A stretch of 6,084 bases of DNA from JBDRMV01 sp043811795 (GTDB taxonomy: Bacteria > CG03): positions 1 to 6,084 of the forward strand of contig JBDRMV010000058.1 in assembly GCA_043811795.1 (NCBI GenBank). Direction: 5' to 3'. Made by a program: the position numbers and the translations under genes. The notes under the pieces are model-generated. The model did no database searches, was not told where the DNA came from, and worked only from the letters and a program-made list of their open reading frames with translations. How positions within the stretch are numbered: the first letter of the stretch is position 1; every line of letters begins with the position of its first letter. This document shows positions 1-6,078 of the stretch, piece after piece.

Positions 1-3
1 TCC

Positions 4-720
4 CTACTTTGCCTGCTTTTTTATCTGTTCTTTTAGTTCTTCGTTTCTTTTTCTCAGGTCTTTTATTATCTTTTGCTTTTCCTGTTTGATTATATTCATT
101 CTCTTCACCATAATTTTGTCCCTGTTTTTTCTGTTTTCGAGCGTTCTTTTTACGAATTTTTTCAGGACTGTTTTTCTGTATTTTTTATATTCGGGGCTTA
201 GCCCGACCGGCCCGGAAGGATTTTTGTCTTTATAAACGAATGACTGTTTTCCCGCGCGGACCTTTATTTTCTTTGGTTTTGCAGTTCTATCCTCTACCTC
301 AACGTTTCCCTTGAATACCGCGACGTCCGTTCCGTTGCGGCTGTGGTTTACCGTAAATTCCGTTCCCCTGACTCCGATGATGGCGAGGGGCGAGGAAACG
401 AAAAAAGCGACTTCTTCGCCGGGCACCACGGAAGATGTGATACGCCCTTCTTTAACCGAGACCTCGGGGACTCCGTCTTTAATTTTTATTTCCGCCTCGG
501 TGCCTTCTTCAAAGCGGATAACCGTTTCGTCGTCAAACATAATCTCGGCGACGGAGTCAGCGGAGGTTTTTATTATGTTTGTTTCATATACAGGCTGGTA
601 CTGGTTTGCCTCCTCCCACGTCTCTTCCTGGCGGATATTGACGGAACCCTTAAAATCCAGGACTGTTCCGCGCGGTTCTACGAGAGAGCGCGCCGGTTTT
701 GCCGCAAAAACAAAAAACAA
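4..720 (-). CDS. Exported FecR-domain protein with basic helical tail; start region frameshifted
   Basis: The continuous frame gives 238 residues from a TTG at 720-718, ending with TAG at 6-4. Residues about 43-141 match the FecR family: DSVAEIMFDDETVIRFEEGTE, the hallmark SPLAIIGVRGTEF, then VAVFKGNVEV. Family members are usually periplasmic and bind sugar- or signal-related partners; nothing here suggests iron uptake, as no sigma factor or TonB receptor is adjacent. Residues about 176-238 are Lys/Arg/Glu-rich and probably a coiled coil. The TTG start is unconvincing because it has no ribosome binding site and leaves half a signal peptide. The natural start is the ATG at 746-744, with AGGAG five bases upstream, but this is in another frame. 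One extra T in the tract 724-706 would give MFRKTVMIFCFLFFAAKPAR, an excellent signal sequence. The gene lies last of the four and may have been co-transcribed with HEAT. Confidence 0.82.
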   Translation of the reverse strand: MFFVFAAKPARSLVEPRGTVLDFKGSVNIRQEETWEEANQYQPVYETNIIKTSADSVAEIMFDDETVIRFEEGTEAEIKIKDGVPEVSVKEGRITSSVVPGEEVAFFVSSPLAIIGVRGTEFTVNHSRNGTDVAVFKGNVEVEDRTAKPKKIKVRAGKQSFVYKDKNPSGPVGLSPEYKKYRKTVLKKFVKRTLENRKNRDKIMVKRMNIIKQEKQKIIKDLRKRNEELKEQIKKQAK

Positions 721-725
721 AAAAT
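705..725 (-). other. Frame-break tract in the FecR signal peptide (T6-G-T6-G-T5-G)
   Basis: On the minus strand the tract is A, T6 (724-719), G, T6 (717-712), G, T5 (710-706), G. Read from the ATG at 746 the codons include T TTT TTG at 717-711, which has the form of a -1 slippery heptamer. A slip there continues in the FecR frame as GTT TTT GCG GCA. Adding one T to the last run would make three T6-G units and restore one frame. Confidence 0.7.
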
Positions 726-743
726 CATTACGGTTTTTCTAAA

Positions 744-756
744 CATTTTCTCTCCT
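744..756 (-). promoter_or_regulatory. Strong ribosome binding site and probable true start of the FecR gene
   Basis: AGGAG at 756-752 is followed by AGAAA and then ATG at 746-744, the best initiation signal in the window. The frame from this ATG encodes MFRKTVMIFCFLF and then runs to a TAG at 680-678 unless a -1 shift occurs. This marks where translation is meant to begin, whatever the cause of the frame break. Confidence 0.75.
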
Positions 757-770
757 TTTATATTTGTTTT

Positions 771-820
771 TTGTAGCGTGAAAGCTTGCTTTCATTTGCG
801 AGCAAGCTCGCATGCTGCAG
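771..820. repeat. 50-bp three-way-junction palindromic element with two complementary-loop hairpins
   Basis: Hairpin A has stem TGAAAG (779-784) and CTTTCA (789-794) with loop CTTG. Hairpin B has stem TGCGAG (797-802) and CTCGCA (807-812) with loop CAAG. The two tetraloops are complementary, and AGCTTGCT (783-790) can instead pair with AGCAAGCT (801-808). An outer stem joins 771-778 to 813-820, with three G-T wobbles when read as plus-strand RNA. The opening TTGTAGCG also occurs inverted at 1807-1800. This fits a REP-like or small mobile palindrome. No T-tract follows on either strand, so it is not a classical terminator. Confidence 0.6.
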
Positions 821-833
821 TATCTAACAACAT
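792..833 (-). CDS. Possible 13-codon leader peptide ahead of the FecR gene
   Basis: AGGAG at 847-843 lies nine bases before the ATG at 833-831. The frame reads MLLDTAACELARK and stops at the TGA at 794-792. The ribosome binding site overlaps the end of the HEAT gene, whose TGA is at 854-852. The frame runs through one hairpin of the palindromic element (797-812) and stops inside the other (779-794). Translation of it could therefore alter RNA folding upstream of FecR. It is short enough to be accidental. Confidence 0.3.
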   Translation of the reverse strand: MLLDTAACELARK

Positions 834-851
834 TTATTATATCTCCTCTTT

Positions 852-1736
852 TCACAGCGGGATATCCGATTTGTTCCGGAGCCGGTCAAGAGCTTTCTTT
901 GCATTTTCCTTTACGTCCTTATCTTCATCATTCAGCGCTTTTATCAGGTTTGGAATCGACTTGGGTGTGCCGCTTTTCAGCAGTATTGCGGATGCCGCTT
1001 TACGCATAACGGAGGCGGCATCTTTTACAAGAATGTTCCCCACCCGTTCTTCGCTGATTGCGGAGTTGTCGGAAAGAATGCGTAAAGCGCCTGCGCGGAC
1101 GATATCGCTCTTGTCGTTCAGCATATCGCCGGCGGCGTTTATGACGGATTTTTCGTCCATGATTTTAGAAAGGGAAGCAAGAGCCGTTTTTCTGACCTCT
1201 GCGTTTTCGTCCCACAGAAGGGAATAAATCGCCATGACGTCCGCTTTTGAAGCATATTTTTCATAGAATTCGCAGACCTTGATGCGGATGTCCGGGGAAG
1301 GGTCGTTAAAAAGAGACCTGCTTTTTTTGAACGTGTCTTTTGAAGCATCGCCCAGTTCGTAAAGAATGTTCAGCACTTCCCATCTGACCCATACATTTTC
1401 GTCGTCCAGAAAATTTCTGACATATTTTGAAACGCCTTTTTTAGGCGAAACGTAAGCCTGCGAGATAAACGCCCGCCGGTGGTTTTCCGGCGTTTCGGAT
1501 AATTTTTCCAGGTCCAATTTTGCAATATCCTTTAACGAAACGGCAAATGACTTAAAGCCGCCGCCGTTAAATGAAAGTGAAAGGTTTTTTTTATCCGCCC
1601 GTATTATTCTGGTAATTTTACCGCCTTTTAAATTTATCGTATCCGACTTGAAAATGTCCTCCGCAGAAAGGAGCGCAAAGTGTGAAGCGTGAAACGTAAA
1701 GATCAGAACAAAAAAAAATTTAGCAGTGTCCCGCAT
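852..1736 (-). CDS. Exported HEAT-repeat protein
   Basis: A 294-residue protein. Residues 1-25 look like a signal peptide (MRDTAKFFFVLIFTFHASHF, then ALLSA, cleavage likely after the A), so it should act in the periplasm or at the envelope. Residues about 26-80 are a short beta-rich segment. From about residue 100 to the end there are five or six helical repeats of the HEAT/PBS type, with the signature of acidic turn, VR and small hydrophobics (LDDENVWVRWEVLNIL, LWDENAEVRKTALASL, LNDEDKDVKENAKKAL). Such repeats bind proteins; the partner is unknown. ATG 1736 is the only usable start in frame, because an in-frame TGA lies seven codons upstream and there is no in-frame GTG or TTG soon after. 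It has no Shine-Dalgarno, and it lies inside the inverted repeat of a putative insertion, so this start may be secondary. A T9 run (1718-1710) sits within the signal peptide. Confidence 0.85.
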   Translation of the reverse strand: MRDTAKFFFVLIFTFHASHFALLSAEDIFKSDTINLKGGKITRIIRADKKNLSLSFNGGGFKSFAVSLKDIAKLDLEKLSETPENHRRAFISQAYVSPKKGVSKYVRNFLDDENVWVRWEVLNILYELGDASKDTFKKSRSLFNDPSPDIRIKVCEFYEKYASKADVMAIYSLLWDENAEVRKTALASLSKIMDEKSVINAAGDMLNDKSDIVRAGALRILSDNSAISEERVGNILVKDAASVMRKAASAILLKSGTPKSIPNLIKALNDEDKDVKENAKKALDRLRNKSDIPL

Positions 1737-1741
1737 TTGTG
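1719..1741 (+). repeat. Left terminal inverted repeat of the putative MITE
   Basis: It pairs with 1812-1834 in inverted orientation, 18 of 23 identical, including eight in a row. It contains the ATG and first codons of the HEAT-repeat gene. Confidence 0.55.
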
Positions 1742-1831
1742 AATAAATAAAGGTTCATATTTTGTAGGAGGGGTTTTCCAACCCCTATACATATAATTCC
1801 GCTACAACTTGCACAATTATGGGACACTATT
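1722..1831. mobile_element. Putative 110-bp MITE-like insertion between the barrel and HEAT genes
   Basis: The segment has imperfect terminal inverted repeats, 1719-1741 against 1812-1834, matching at 18 of 23 positions around a perfect AGTGTCCC/GGGACACT core (1725-1732 and 1821-1828). It is flanked by the direct repeat AAAAATTTAG at 1714-1723 and 1832-1841; at least AAAAATTT of this could be a target-site duplication. It contains no transposase, so it would need one in trans. A TTGTAG-ended palindrome lies inside it. The flanking repeat is A/T-rich and overlaps the inverted repeats by a few bases, so the exact ends are ambiguous. I do not recognise a named family. Confidence 0.5.
1762..1807. 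repeat. 46-bp palindromic element with TTGTAG/CTACAA ends and an inner hairpin
   Basis: The ends TTGTAG (1762-1767) and CTACAA (1802-1807) are perfect 6-bp inverted repeats. Inside, AGGGGTT (1769-1775) pairs with AACCCCT (1780-1786) around a TTCC loop. No T-run follows the hairpin on either strand, so it is not a normal terminator. The layout is that of REP-like dispersed palindromes. The reading of 1800-1807 on the minus strand is TTGTAGCG, the same eight bases that open the element at 771. Confidence 0.55.
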
Positions 1832-1834
1832 AAA
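1812..1834 (-). repeat. Right terminal inverted repeat of the putative MITE
   Basis: Inverted partner of 1719-1741, with core GGGACACT at 1821-1828. Its outer bases overlap the right copy of the flanking direct repeat. Confidence 0.55.
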
Positions 1835-1862
1835 AATTTAGTTAAAGCGGCAATGTCCGGCA

Positions 1863-3722
1863 CTACTTGACTGTTCTTGAGAATTTCTCGATCATTTCCT
1901 TGATGTTGTCTCTCAGAGCGTCGGGGTCCGTGACCGAAATGTCGTCCGAATAGACGATTTTAGCGCTCTCGACGCTAACGACATTCAGCGTTATTATGTA
2001 TTTGCCGAGCAACTGTCCGCAGGAGCCCACAATCATCATTTTTACGTTCAGAATTTTTCCAATCTGCACTGCGCATTCCGCCGAGGAGCATCCCGTCTGC
2101 TGGAAACCCTGCTCGGCAAGGACCTTGTCCATGTTGTTTTTATCCACGACGTTGAACCTGCCTGCCGTCACGATGTCCGCCCGCACGAAGTCGGATATGA
2201 AAGCCGCCTCCGACTGCGAAAGAGGCGGCCTTGCCACAAAATCGGTAACTGCGACGTTTATTTTTTCACCTTCGGGAACTTCTATCATCTCAATTTTAGC
2301 AGGTTTTGCAGCAACTTCCCCGACCGTTATGTAATCCTTAATTTTTTCAAACTGACTCCTGCTGAAGTTCTGAATATTAAGTAAATCCTCTATTTTCTTA
2401 AAAAGTCCGCGTTTTTCCCTGTCTTGAATAATCCTGCCGGCGGTTATCCTCCCGAGCCCGGGAATGGCCACAAGTTCTTCCACGCCTGCTTCATTTATGT
2501 TCACTTTTTTGACTTCGCGCGGTACTTCTTTAGCGGGAATACTCTTCAATTTACCAGCTTCCTCTATGGATAAGACCATATCGCCGGCTTTGGGCGTTTC
2601 GCGTCCAGACCTGTCCGTCACGACAGCGTCGTAGCAGAACCCGTCTTTTGTTTTCCCGATGGATGCCTCAATTTTTGCTTCGCCATAGACCTTGCCGTTC
2701 TTGAACAAAGCAACTTTATCGTCTGCGCTTACCTCTGTTTCGGTTGTTAGCGTAAGGGATATTTTCCCTGTTTTTTTACTTATCCTGTAATTTGTAACTT
2801 TACCCAGCGCTTTTATGCCTTTCGGTATTCTTTCCTCTTTTACCCCGCCCCAGCGCAGCGACATTCCGATTTGCATGTTCATGCCTTCTTCCAGATAAGG
2901 ATGTTCCTTACCGGCAAAATCAATGTCAAGAACTCCGGCGCGCAGAGTGAGCCCGTAAGTTGCGATGGAATCACCCTCTGACGTTTCCTGAAACCCGGCT
3001 CTCAGGATGAGTCCGCGGTTCAGTTTGTATTCCAGACCGATCCCGCTTTCCTCACCGCCTTTAAAACCTATACCCAGTTTTCTGCCTTGGTATCCTATAC
3101 CGAATACGCTGCCGGTTATTAAGTCGCTGCTCTCATCGCCAGTGTTGCTATCCATTGTGGTATCCACAAGATTGAACATTGTCATGCCGAACCGGAAATT
3201 TCCGGGTTTCCACAACCATCCGAAATTCGGAAAACTTCCGTTGTAAGGGTCGTCATCAAGAGTTTCATTAATGTTGTTGAAACTGAGACCCATGGCGAAG
3301 TTATTATGCAGTTTCACTCCGAACCCGGCAGTAAAAAGGTGTGAGAGCCAACTCGCATCATCATATTTATTGCCGGCATAATCAAAAATATCCGCCTGTG
3401 CGGCGTGCAGCCAGTATTCCAAACTCACCGCCACTTTTTTAAACGGCAAAAACAGCCGCGAACTTGCGGCAATTTCGGTAAAGTAATCATTGCTTCCTAT
3501 ACTGTTAGCGTCAAAAGAATATACCTTTCGTTCCTTAAAAACAACCGCCGCCGGGCCCCAGAACGAATTTGCGGCATCCGGAAAAATCACGTCCATACCG
3601 CCCATGCCTGCGCTTTTTACCGTCCGGTTATAAATGAGATAATTGCCTGCCGCCGTCTCCGCATGAACCTGTGATGTAAAAAACAGTATAAAAAGCGAGA
3701 AAAATAATCCTGCTTTTCTCAT
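1863..3722 (-). CDS. PorV-like outer-membrane barrel fused to ComEA-type HhH and CsgG-like domains
   Basis: A 619-residue envelope protein if started at the ATG at 3722-3720. The frame is open 34 codons further upstream, but that stretch lies inside the previous gene and is not signal-like. The 3722 start gives a clean signal peptide (MRKAGLFFSLFILFFTSQVHA), makes an ATGA overlap with the upstream stop, and has GGTGG at 3734-3730 as a modest ribosome binding site. Residues about 23-293 have alternating beta-barrel strands and the N-terminal SAGMGGMDVIFPDAANSFWG segment typical of PorV/PorQ-like proteins. Residues about 300-386 form a small beta-rich domain. Residues 406-467 are a helix-hairpin-helix region (VNINEAGVEELVAIPGLGRI, then IEDLLNI) like ComEA. 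Residues about 486-619 resemble a CsgG-type domain (INVAVTDF, FNVVDKNNMDKVLAEQGFQ, MMIVGSCG). Function is unproven; an outer-membrane role in secretion, surface assembly or DNA contact is inferred from the domains. Confidence 0.87.
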   Translation of the reverse strand: MRKAGLFFSLFILFFTSQVHAETAAGNYLIYNRTVKSAGMGGMDVIFPDAANSFWGPAAVVFKERKVYSFDANSIGSNDYFTEIAASSRLFLPFKKVAVSLEYWLHAAQADIFDYAGNKYDDASWLSHLFTAGFGVKLHNNFAMGLSFNNINETLDDDPYNGSFPNFGWLWKPGNFRFGMTMFNLVDTTMDSNTGDESSDLITGSVFGIGYQGRKLGIGFKGGEESGIGLEYKLNRGLILRAGFQETSEGDSIATYGLTLRAGVLDIDFAGKEHPYLEEGMNMQIGMSLRWGGVKEERIPKGIKALGKVTNYRISKKTGKISLTLTTETEVSADDKVALFKNGKVYGEAKIEASIGKTKDGFCYDAVVTDRSGRETPKAGDMVLSIEEAGKLKSIPAKEVPREVKKVNINEAGVEELVAIPGLGRITAGRIIQDREKRGLFKKIEDLLNIQNFSRSQFEKIKDYITVGEVAAKPAKIEMIEVPEGEKINVAVTDFVARPPLSQSEAAFISDFVRADIVTAGRFNVVDKNNMDKVLAEQGFQQTGCSSAECAVQIGKILNVKMMIVGSCGQLLGKYIITLNVVSVESAKIVYSDDISVTDPDALRDNIKEMIEKFSRTVK

Positions 3723-6070
3723 TTTATGACCACCGGCACTACGGAAGCAATACCCAGCCCTTCCACCTTTATGCAGTATATCCCGTGGGGGGGATGCCTG
3801 CCGTCTGCCATTTTCCCGTCCCACGTAAAACTCGTGTTACTGCCGTCCACATACTGCGACCATTCTTTAACCTTTTTTCCGGCAAGGTCGTAAACGGTTA
3901 CGGTCAGATAACCTGACTGGGAAACATTTGTGCGGATGATTGTATAATCAGAACTCCCTCTTCTTATCAGATTGCTGCCGATTGTAATTTTGTCTGCTGG
4001 ACCACCCGCTGAATCACCCGGATAAAGAGCGGCAATCTCATCCGCGCTCAAAGCGCGGCTGTAAACAAAGACCTCATCTATACAGCCGGAAAAAAACTGC
4101 CAACTGCTTGATGCATGTCTTCCGATTTTTAATGTCTCGCCGGTAACTTGCGGATTGCTGTAGAAATAGGTGCTCTGTTTCTCAGTTCCGTTTATGTAAA
4201 TTTTCATCTCCGAGCCCGTATAAACAGCAGCAATATGAGCCCATACGTTGTTTGCGACGGAATTCTCGGTGGTTGTTAAACTACCCCCGCCGCAGTAAAA
4301 TTGAACGGCATTATTATTTTCCAACTGCATGCCGTAAGCGTTGTCGCCTTTTGTTATTATGTTCCTTGTGCCGTCTGTGGAATCGGTTTTTATCCATGCT
4401 CCCAGGGTAAATTCCCCCGTAATATTAAAAACGGTTGCCGCTCCCGCATCAACATAATCATCACTCCCATCAAAATCCAGCGCCCCGTCGTATTTTCCGT
4501 CAACCCAGGCCGCACCTCCGTAAATTGTTCCGGTATTCCCGTTTCCCGAAGAATCCGCTGCAGTTGTTCCGCTTCCGTCATTGAACTGCCAGTAACCTAC
4601 CAGGTTTTGCGCCGGTATAGCATTTTCCGCAAAGGATAAAGACAAACAATATGTATCGTCAGAGGATGAGCCGGAGTAATAATCGACATAGACGTAATAA
4701 ACAGAAATGGCGCTCAGATATTGCGTTATAGAATCATCTGCTGTACCGGTATTACCCGAATATGCGATTTGGTTTTGCGAAGAATTATATAACCTGAGGT
4801 CATAATCACCCGGCAGACTTGTCAGGTTTATGGTTACCGTTCCTGCCCGGGTAATGTAGAACTTATAATAATCCTTATCGTCGGAATCCCATATATATGC
4901 GTAAATTGTGGTGTCCTTGCTTATCGTATATGCAGCAGAAAAACTTTCGTTCGGCTCATAATAAGCATCGCTGCTATCGCCGCCAGAATCCGCAGTAAGT
5001 TTCCTTATACGATTATTGGTTGCGTCGGCAATATAAATGTTGCCTGAACTGGTTATTGCTATACCTGTAGGCCAGTTGAGCTGCGCCGAGGTTGCGGCAC
5101 CGTCGTCGCCGGAATAGCCGGATGTTCCCGTGCCGGCAATTGTTGTTATTATTCCTGATGTAGATATTACCCTTATACGGTTATTAGAACTGTCGGCGAT
5201 ATAAACGTTTCCCGAACTATCCGTTACCACTCCGCGGGGGTCATTTAGCTGTGCCGAGGTTGCGGTGCCGTCGTCTCCCGAGTAGCCCCCCGTTCCCGTT
5301 CCGGCGATCGTGTTTATTATTCCGGATGTGTTTATTTTCCGTATGCATTTGTTATTATAATCGGCTATGTAAATATTACCTGCTCCATCTACGGCTACCC
5401 CCGCAGGATAATAAAGCTGCGCCGAGGTCGCAGTGCCGCCGTCGCCCGAATAACCTGCGGAGCCGTTGCCGGCAATTGTTGTTATATAACCGGACAAATC
5501 CACTTTTCTTATACGATGGTTGTAGTAGTCGGCAATATAGATGTTGCCTGAACCGTCCACCGCCACTCCGGCAGGATAATAAAGCTGCGCCGAGGTCGCA
5601 GAGCCGTCGTCACCGGAATAACCGCCGCTTCCGTTTCCCGCAATTGTCGTTATAATCCCGGATGTGTTTATTTTTCTTATACGGTTATTACCGTAGTCAG
5701 CGATATAAACATTGCCTGAACTATCTACCGCCACTCCGAAAGGGAAATAAAGTTGCGCTGAAGTTGCCGTGCCGCCGTCGCCCGAATAACCTGCGGAGCC
5801 GTTGCCGGCAATTGTTGTTATAGTTCCGGAGGTATTTACTTTCCTTACGCGGTGATTATTTCTGTCAGCGATATAAACATTGCCGGAATCATCCGCCGTC
5901 ACTCCGCAGGGAAGGTTAAGTTGAGCCGAGGTCGCGGAGCCGCCGTCGCCCGAATAACCACTGCTTCCGGTTCCGGCAACTGTTGTTATGATGTAGTCGG
6001 CACAAAGGTTCTGGAAACCGAAAATAAAAACCGCAATTCCCAAAAGCAGCAGGATATTATTTTTTCTCAT
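3719..6070 (-). CDS. Secreted six-bladed NHL beta-propeller protein with PPC, LamG and FlgD-Ig/T9SS-like C-terminal domains
   Basis: A 783-residue exported protein. Residues 1-24 form a signal peptide: basic MRKNN, a hydrophobic core, then a likely cleavage after LCA. Residues 29-360 hold six NHL-type repeats of exactly 56 residues, each with an IAG.G..GYSGD start, a SAQL segment and a GN(I/V)YIAD...N..IR core, fitting a six-bladed propeller. Residues about 366-481 resemble a bacterial pre-peptidase C-terminal (PPC) beta-sandwich. Residues about 489-684 form a laminin-G-like/concanavalin domain (GYWQFNDGSGTTAADSSGNG start, DEVFVYSRALSADEIAALY end). Residues about 693-783 resemble a FlgD-Ig or type IX sorting domain (VYDLAGKKVKEW, FTWDGKMADG, HGIYCIKVEG). 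No catalytic motif is visible, so a surface binding or adhesion role is inferred. The stop overlaps the next gene's start in ATGA. The ATG at 6070 is the only start fitting the signal peptide, though no good Shine-Dalgarno is seen before it. Confidence 0.9.
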   Translation of the reverse strand: MRKNNILLLLGIAVFIFGFQNLCADYIITTVAGTGSSGYSGDGGSATSAQLNLPCGVTADDSGNVYIADRNNHRVRKVNTSGTITTIAGNGSAGYSGDGGTATSAQLYFPFGVAVDSSGNVYIADYGNNRIRKINTSGIITTIAGNGSGGYSGDDGSATSAQLYYPAGVAVDGSGNIYIADYYNHRIRKVDLSGYITTIAGNGSAGYSGDGGTATSAQLYYPAGVAVDGAGNIYIADYNNKCIRKINTSGIINTIAGTGTGGYSGDDGTATSAQLNDPRGVVTDSSGNVYIADSSNNRIRVISTSGIITTIAGTGTSGYSGDDGAATSAQLNWPTGIAITSSGNIYIADATNNRIRKLTADSGGDSSDAYYEPNESFSAAYTISKDTTIYAYIWDSDDKDYYKFYITRAGTVTINLTSLPGDYDLRLYNSSQNQIAYSGNTGTADDSITQYLSAISVYYVYVDYYSGSSSDDTYCLSLSFAENAIPAQNLVGYWQFNDGSGTTAADSSGNGNTGTIYGGAAWVDGKYDGALDFDGSDDYVDAGAATVFNITGEFTLGAWIKTDSTDGTRNIITKGDNAYGMQLENNNAVQFYCGGGSLTTTENSVANNVWAHIAAVYTGSEMKIYINGTEKQSTYFYSNPQVTGETLKIGRHASSSWQFFSGCIDEVFVYSRALSADEIAALYPGDSAGGPADKITIGSNLIRRGSSDYTIIRTNVSQSGYLTVTVYDLAGKKVKEWSQYVDGSNTSFTWDGKMADGRHPPHGIYCIKVEGLGIASVVPVVIK
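3729..3734 (-). promoter_or_regulatory. Ribosome binding site deciding the start of the barrel gene
   Basis: GGTGGT lies six bases before the ATG at 3722, inside the last codons of the propeller gene. It is a moderate match to the Shine-Dalgarno. With the ATGA stop/start overlap it suggests reinitiation by ribosomes finishing the upstream gene. Confidence 0.5.
4991..5986 (-). repeat. Six tandem 168-bp repeats encoding NHL propeller blades
   Basis: Six in-frame units with a period of 168 bp (56 codons), starting at residues 29, 85, 141, 197, 253 and 309 of the propeller protein. Identity is highest between particular units: 54 bases are the same at 5433-5486 and 5769-5822 (two units apart), and 31 bases are the same at 5403-5433 and 5571-5601 (one unit apart). 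Codon usage elsewhere in the units has diverged, so the identical blocks look like recent copying rather than protein-level constraint alone. Confidence 0.92.
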
Positions 6071-6078
6071 CTTTAAAA

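Noticed and set aside
4..720. FecR gene as an outright pseudogene
   Set aside because: The 237 codons after the frame break are intact with the FecR hallmarks preserved. Only one base at the N-terminus is in question, and it lies in a homopolymer tract where base-calling error is common.
771..820. Cloverleaf-like fold as a tRNA gene
   Set aside because: It is only 50 bases, with two hairpins rather than three arms, 4-base loops, no T-loop consensus and no CCA-type acceptor layout.
343..1227. A 294-codon open frame on the plus strand
   Set aside because: It lies antisense across the well-supported FecR and HEAT genes, spans the palindromic gap, has no ribosome binding site, and its translation is low-complexity Ser/Phe/Arg-rich with no recognisable domain.
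1722..1757. Short frame MNLYLFTNAGHC overlapping the HEAT start in another frame
   Set aside because: It has only 12 codons, no ribosome binding site before its ATG, and lies in the AT-rich interior of the putative insertion.
1769..1786. GC-rich hairpin as a rho-independent terminator for the barrel gene
   Set aside because: No T-tract follows the stem on either strand. It sits centrally inside a larger palindromic element.
3723..3824. Upstream extension of the barrel gene to 653 residues
   Set aside because: The added 34 residues are encoded within the propeller gene, are polar and not signal-like, and would bury the clear signal peptide at MRKAGLFF.
4991..5986. Regular 168-bp periodicity that could suggest a CRISPR or satellite array
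   Set aside because: The period is a whole number of codons, the frame is open throughout, and every unit encodes an NHL blade. There is no short-repeat/unique-spacer pattern.
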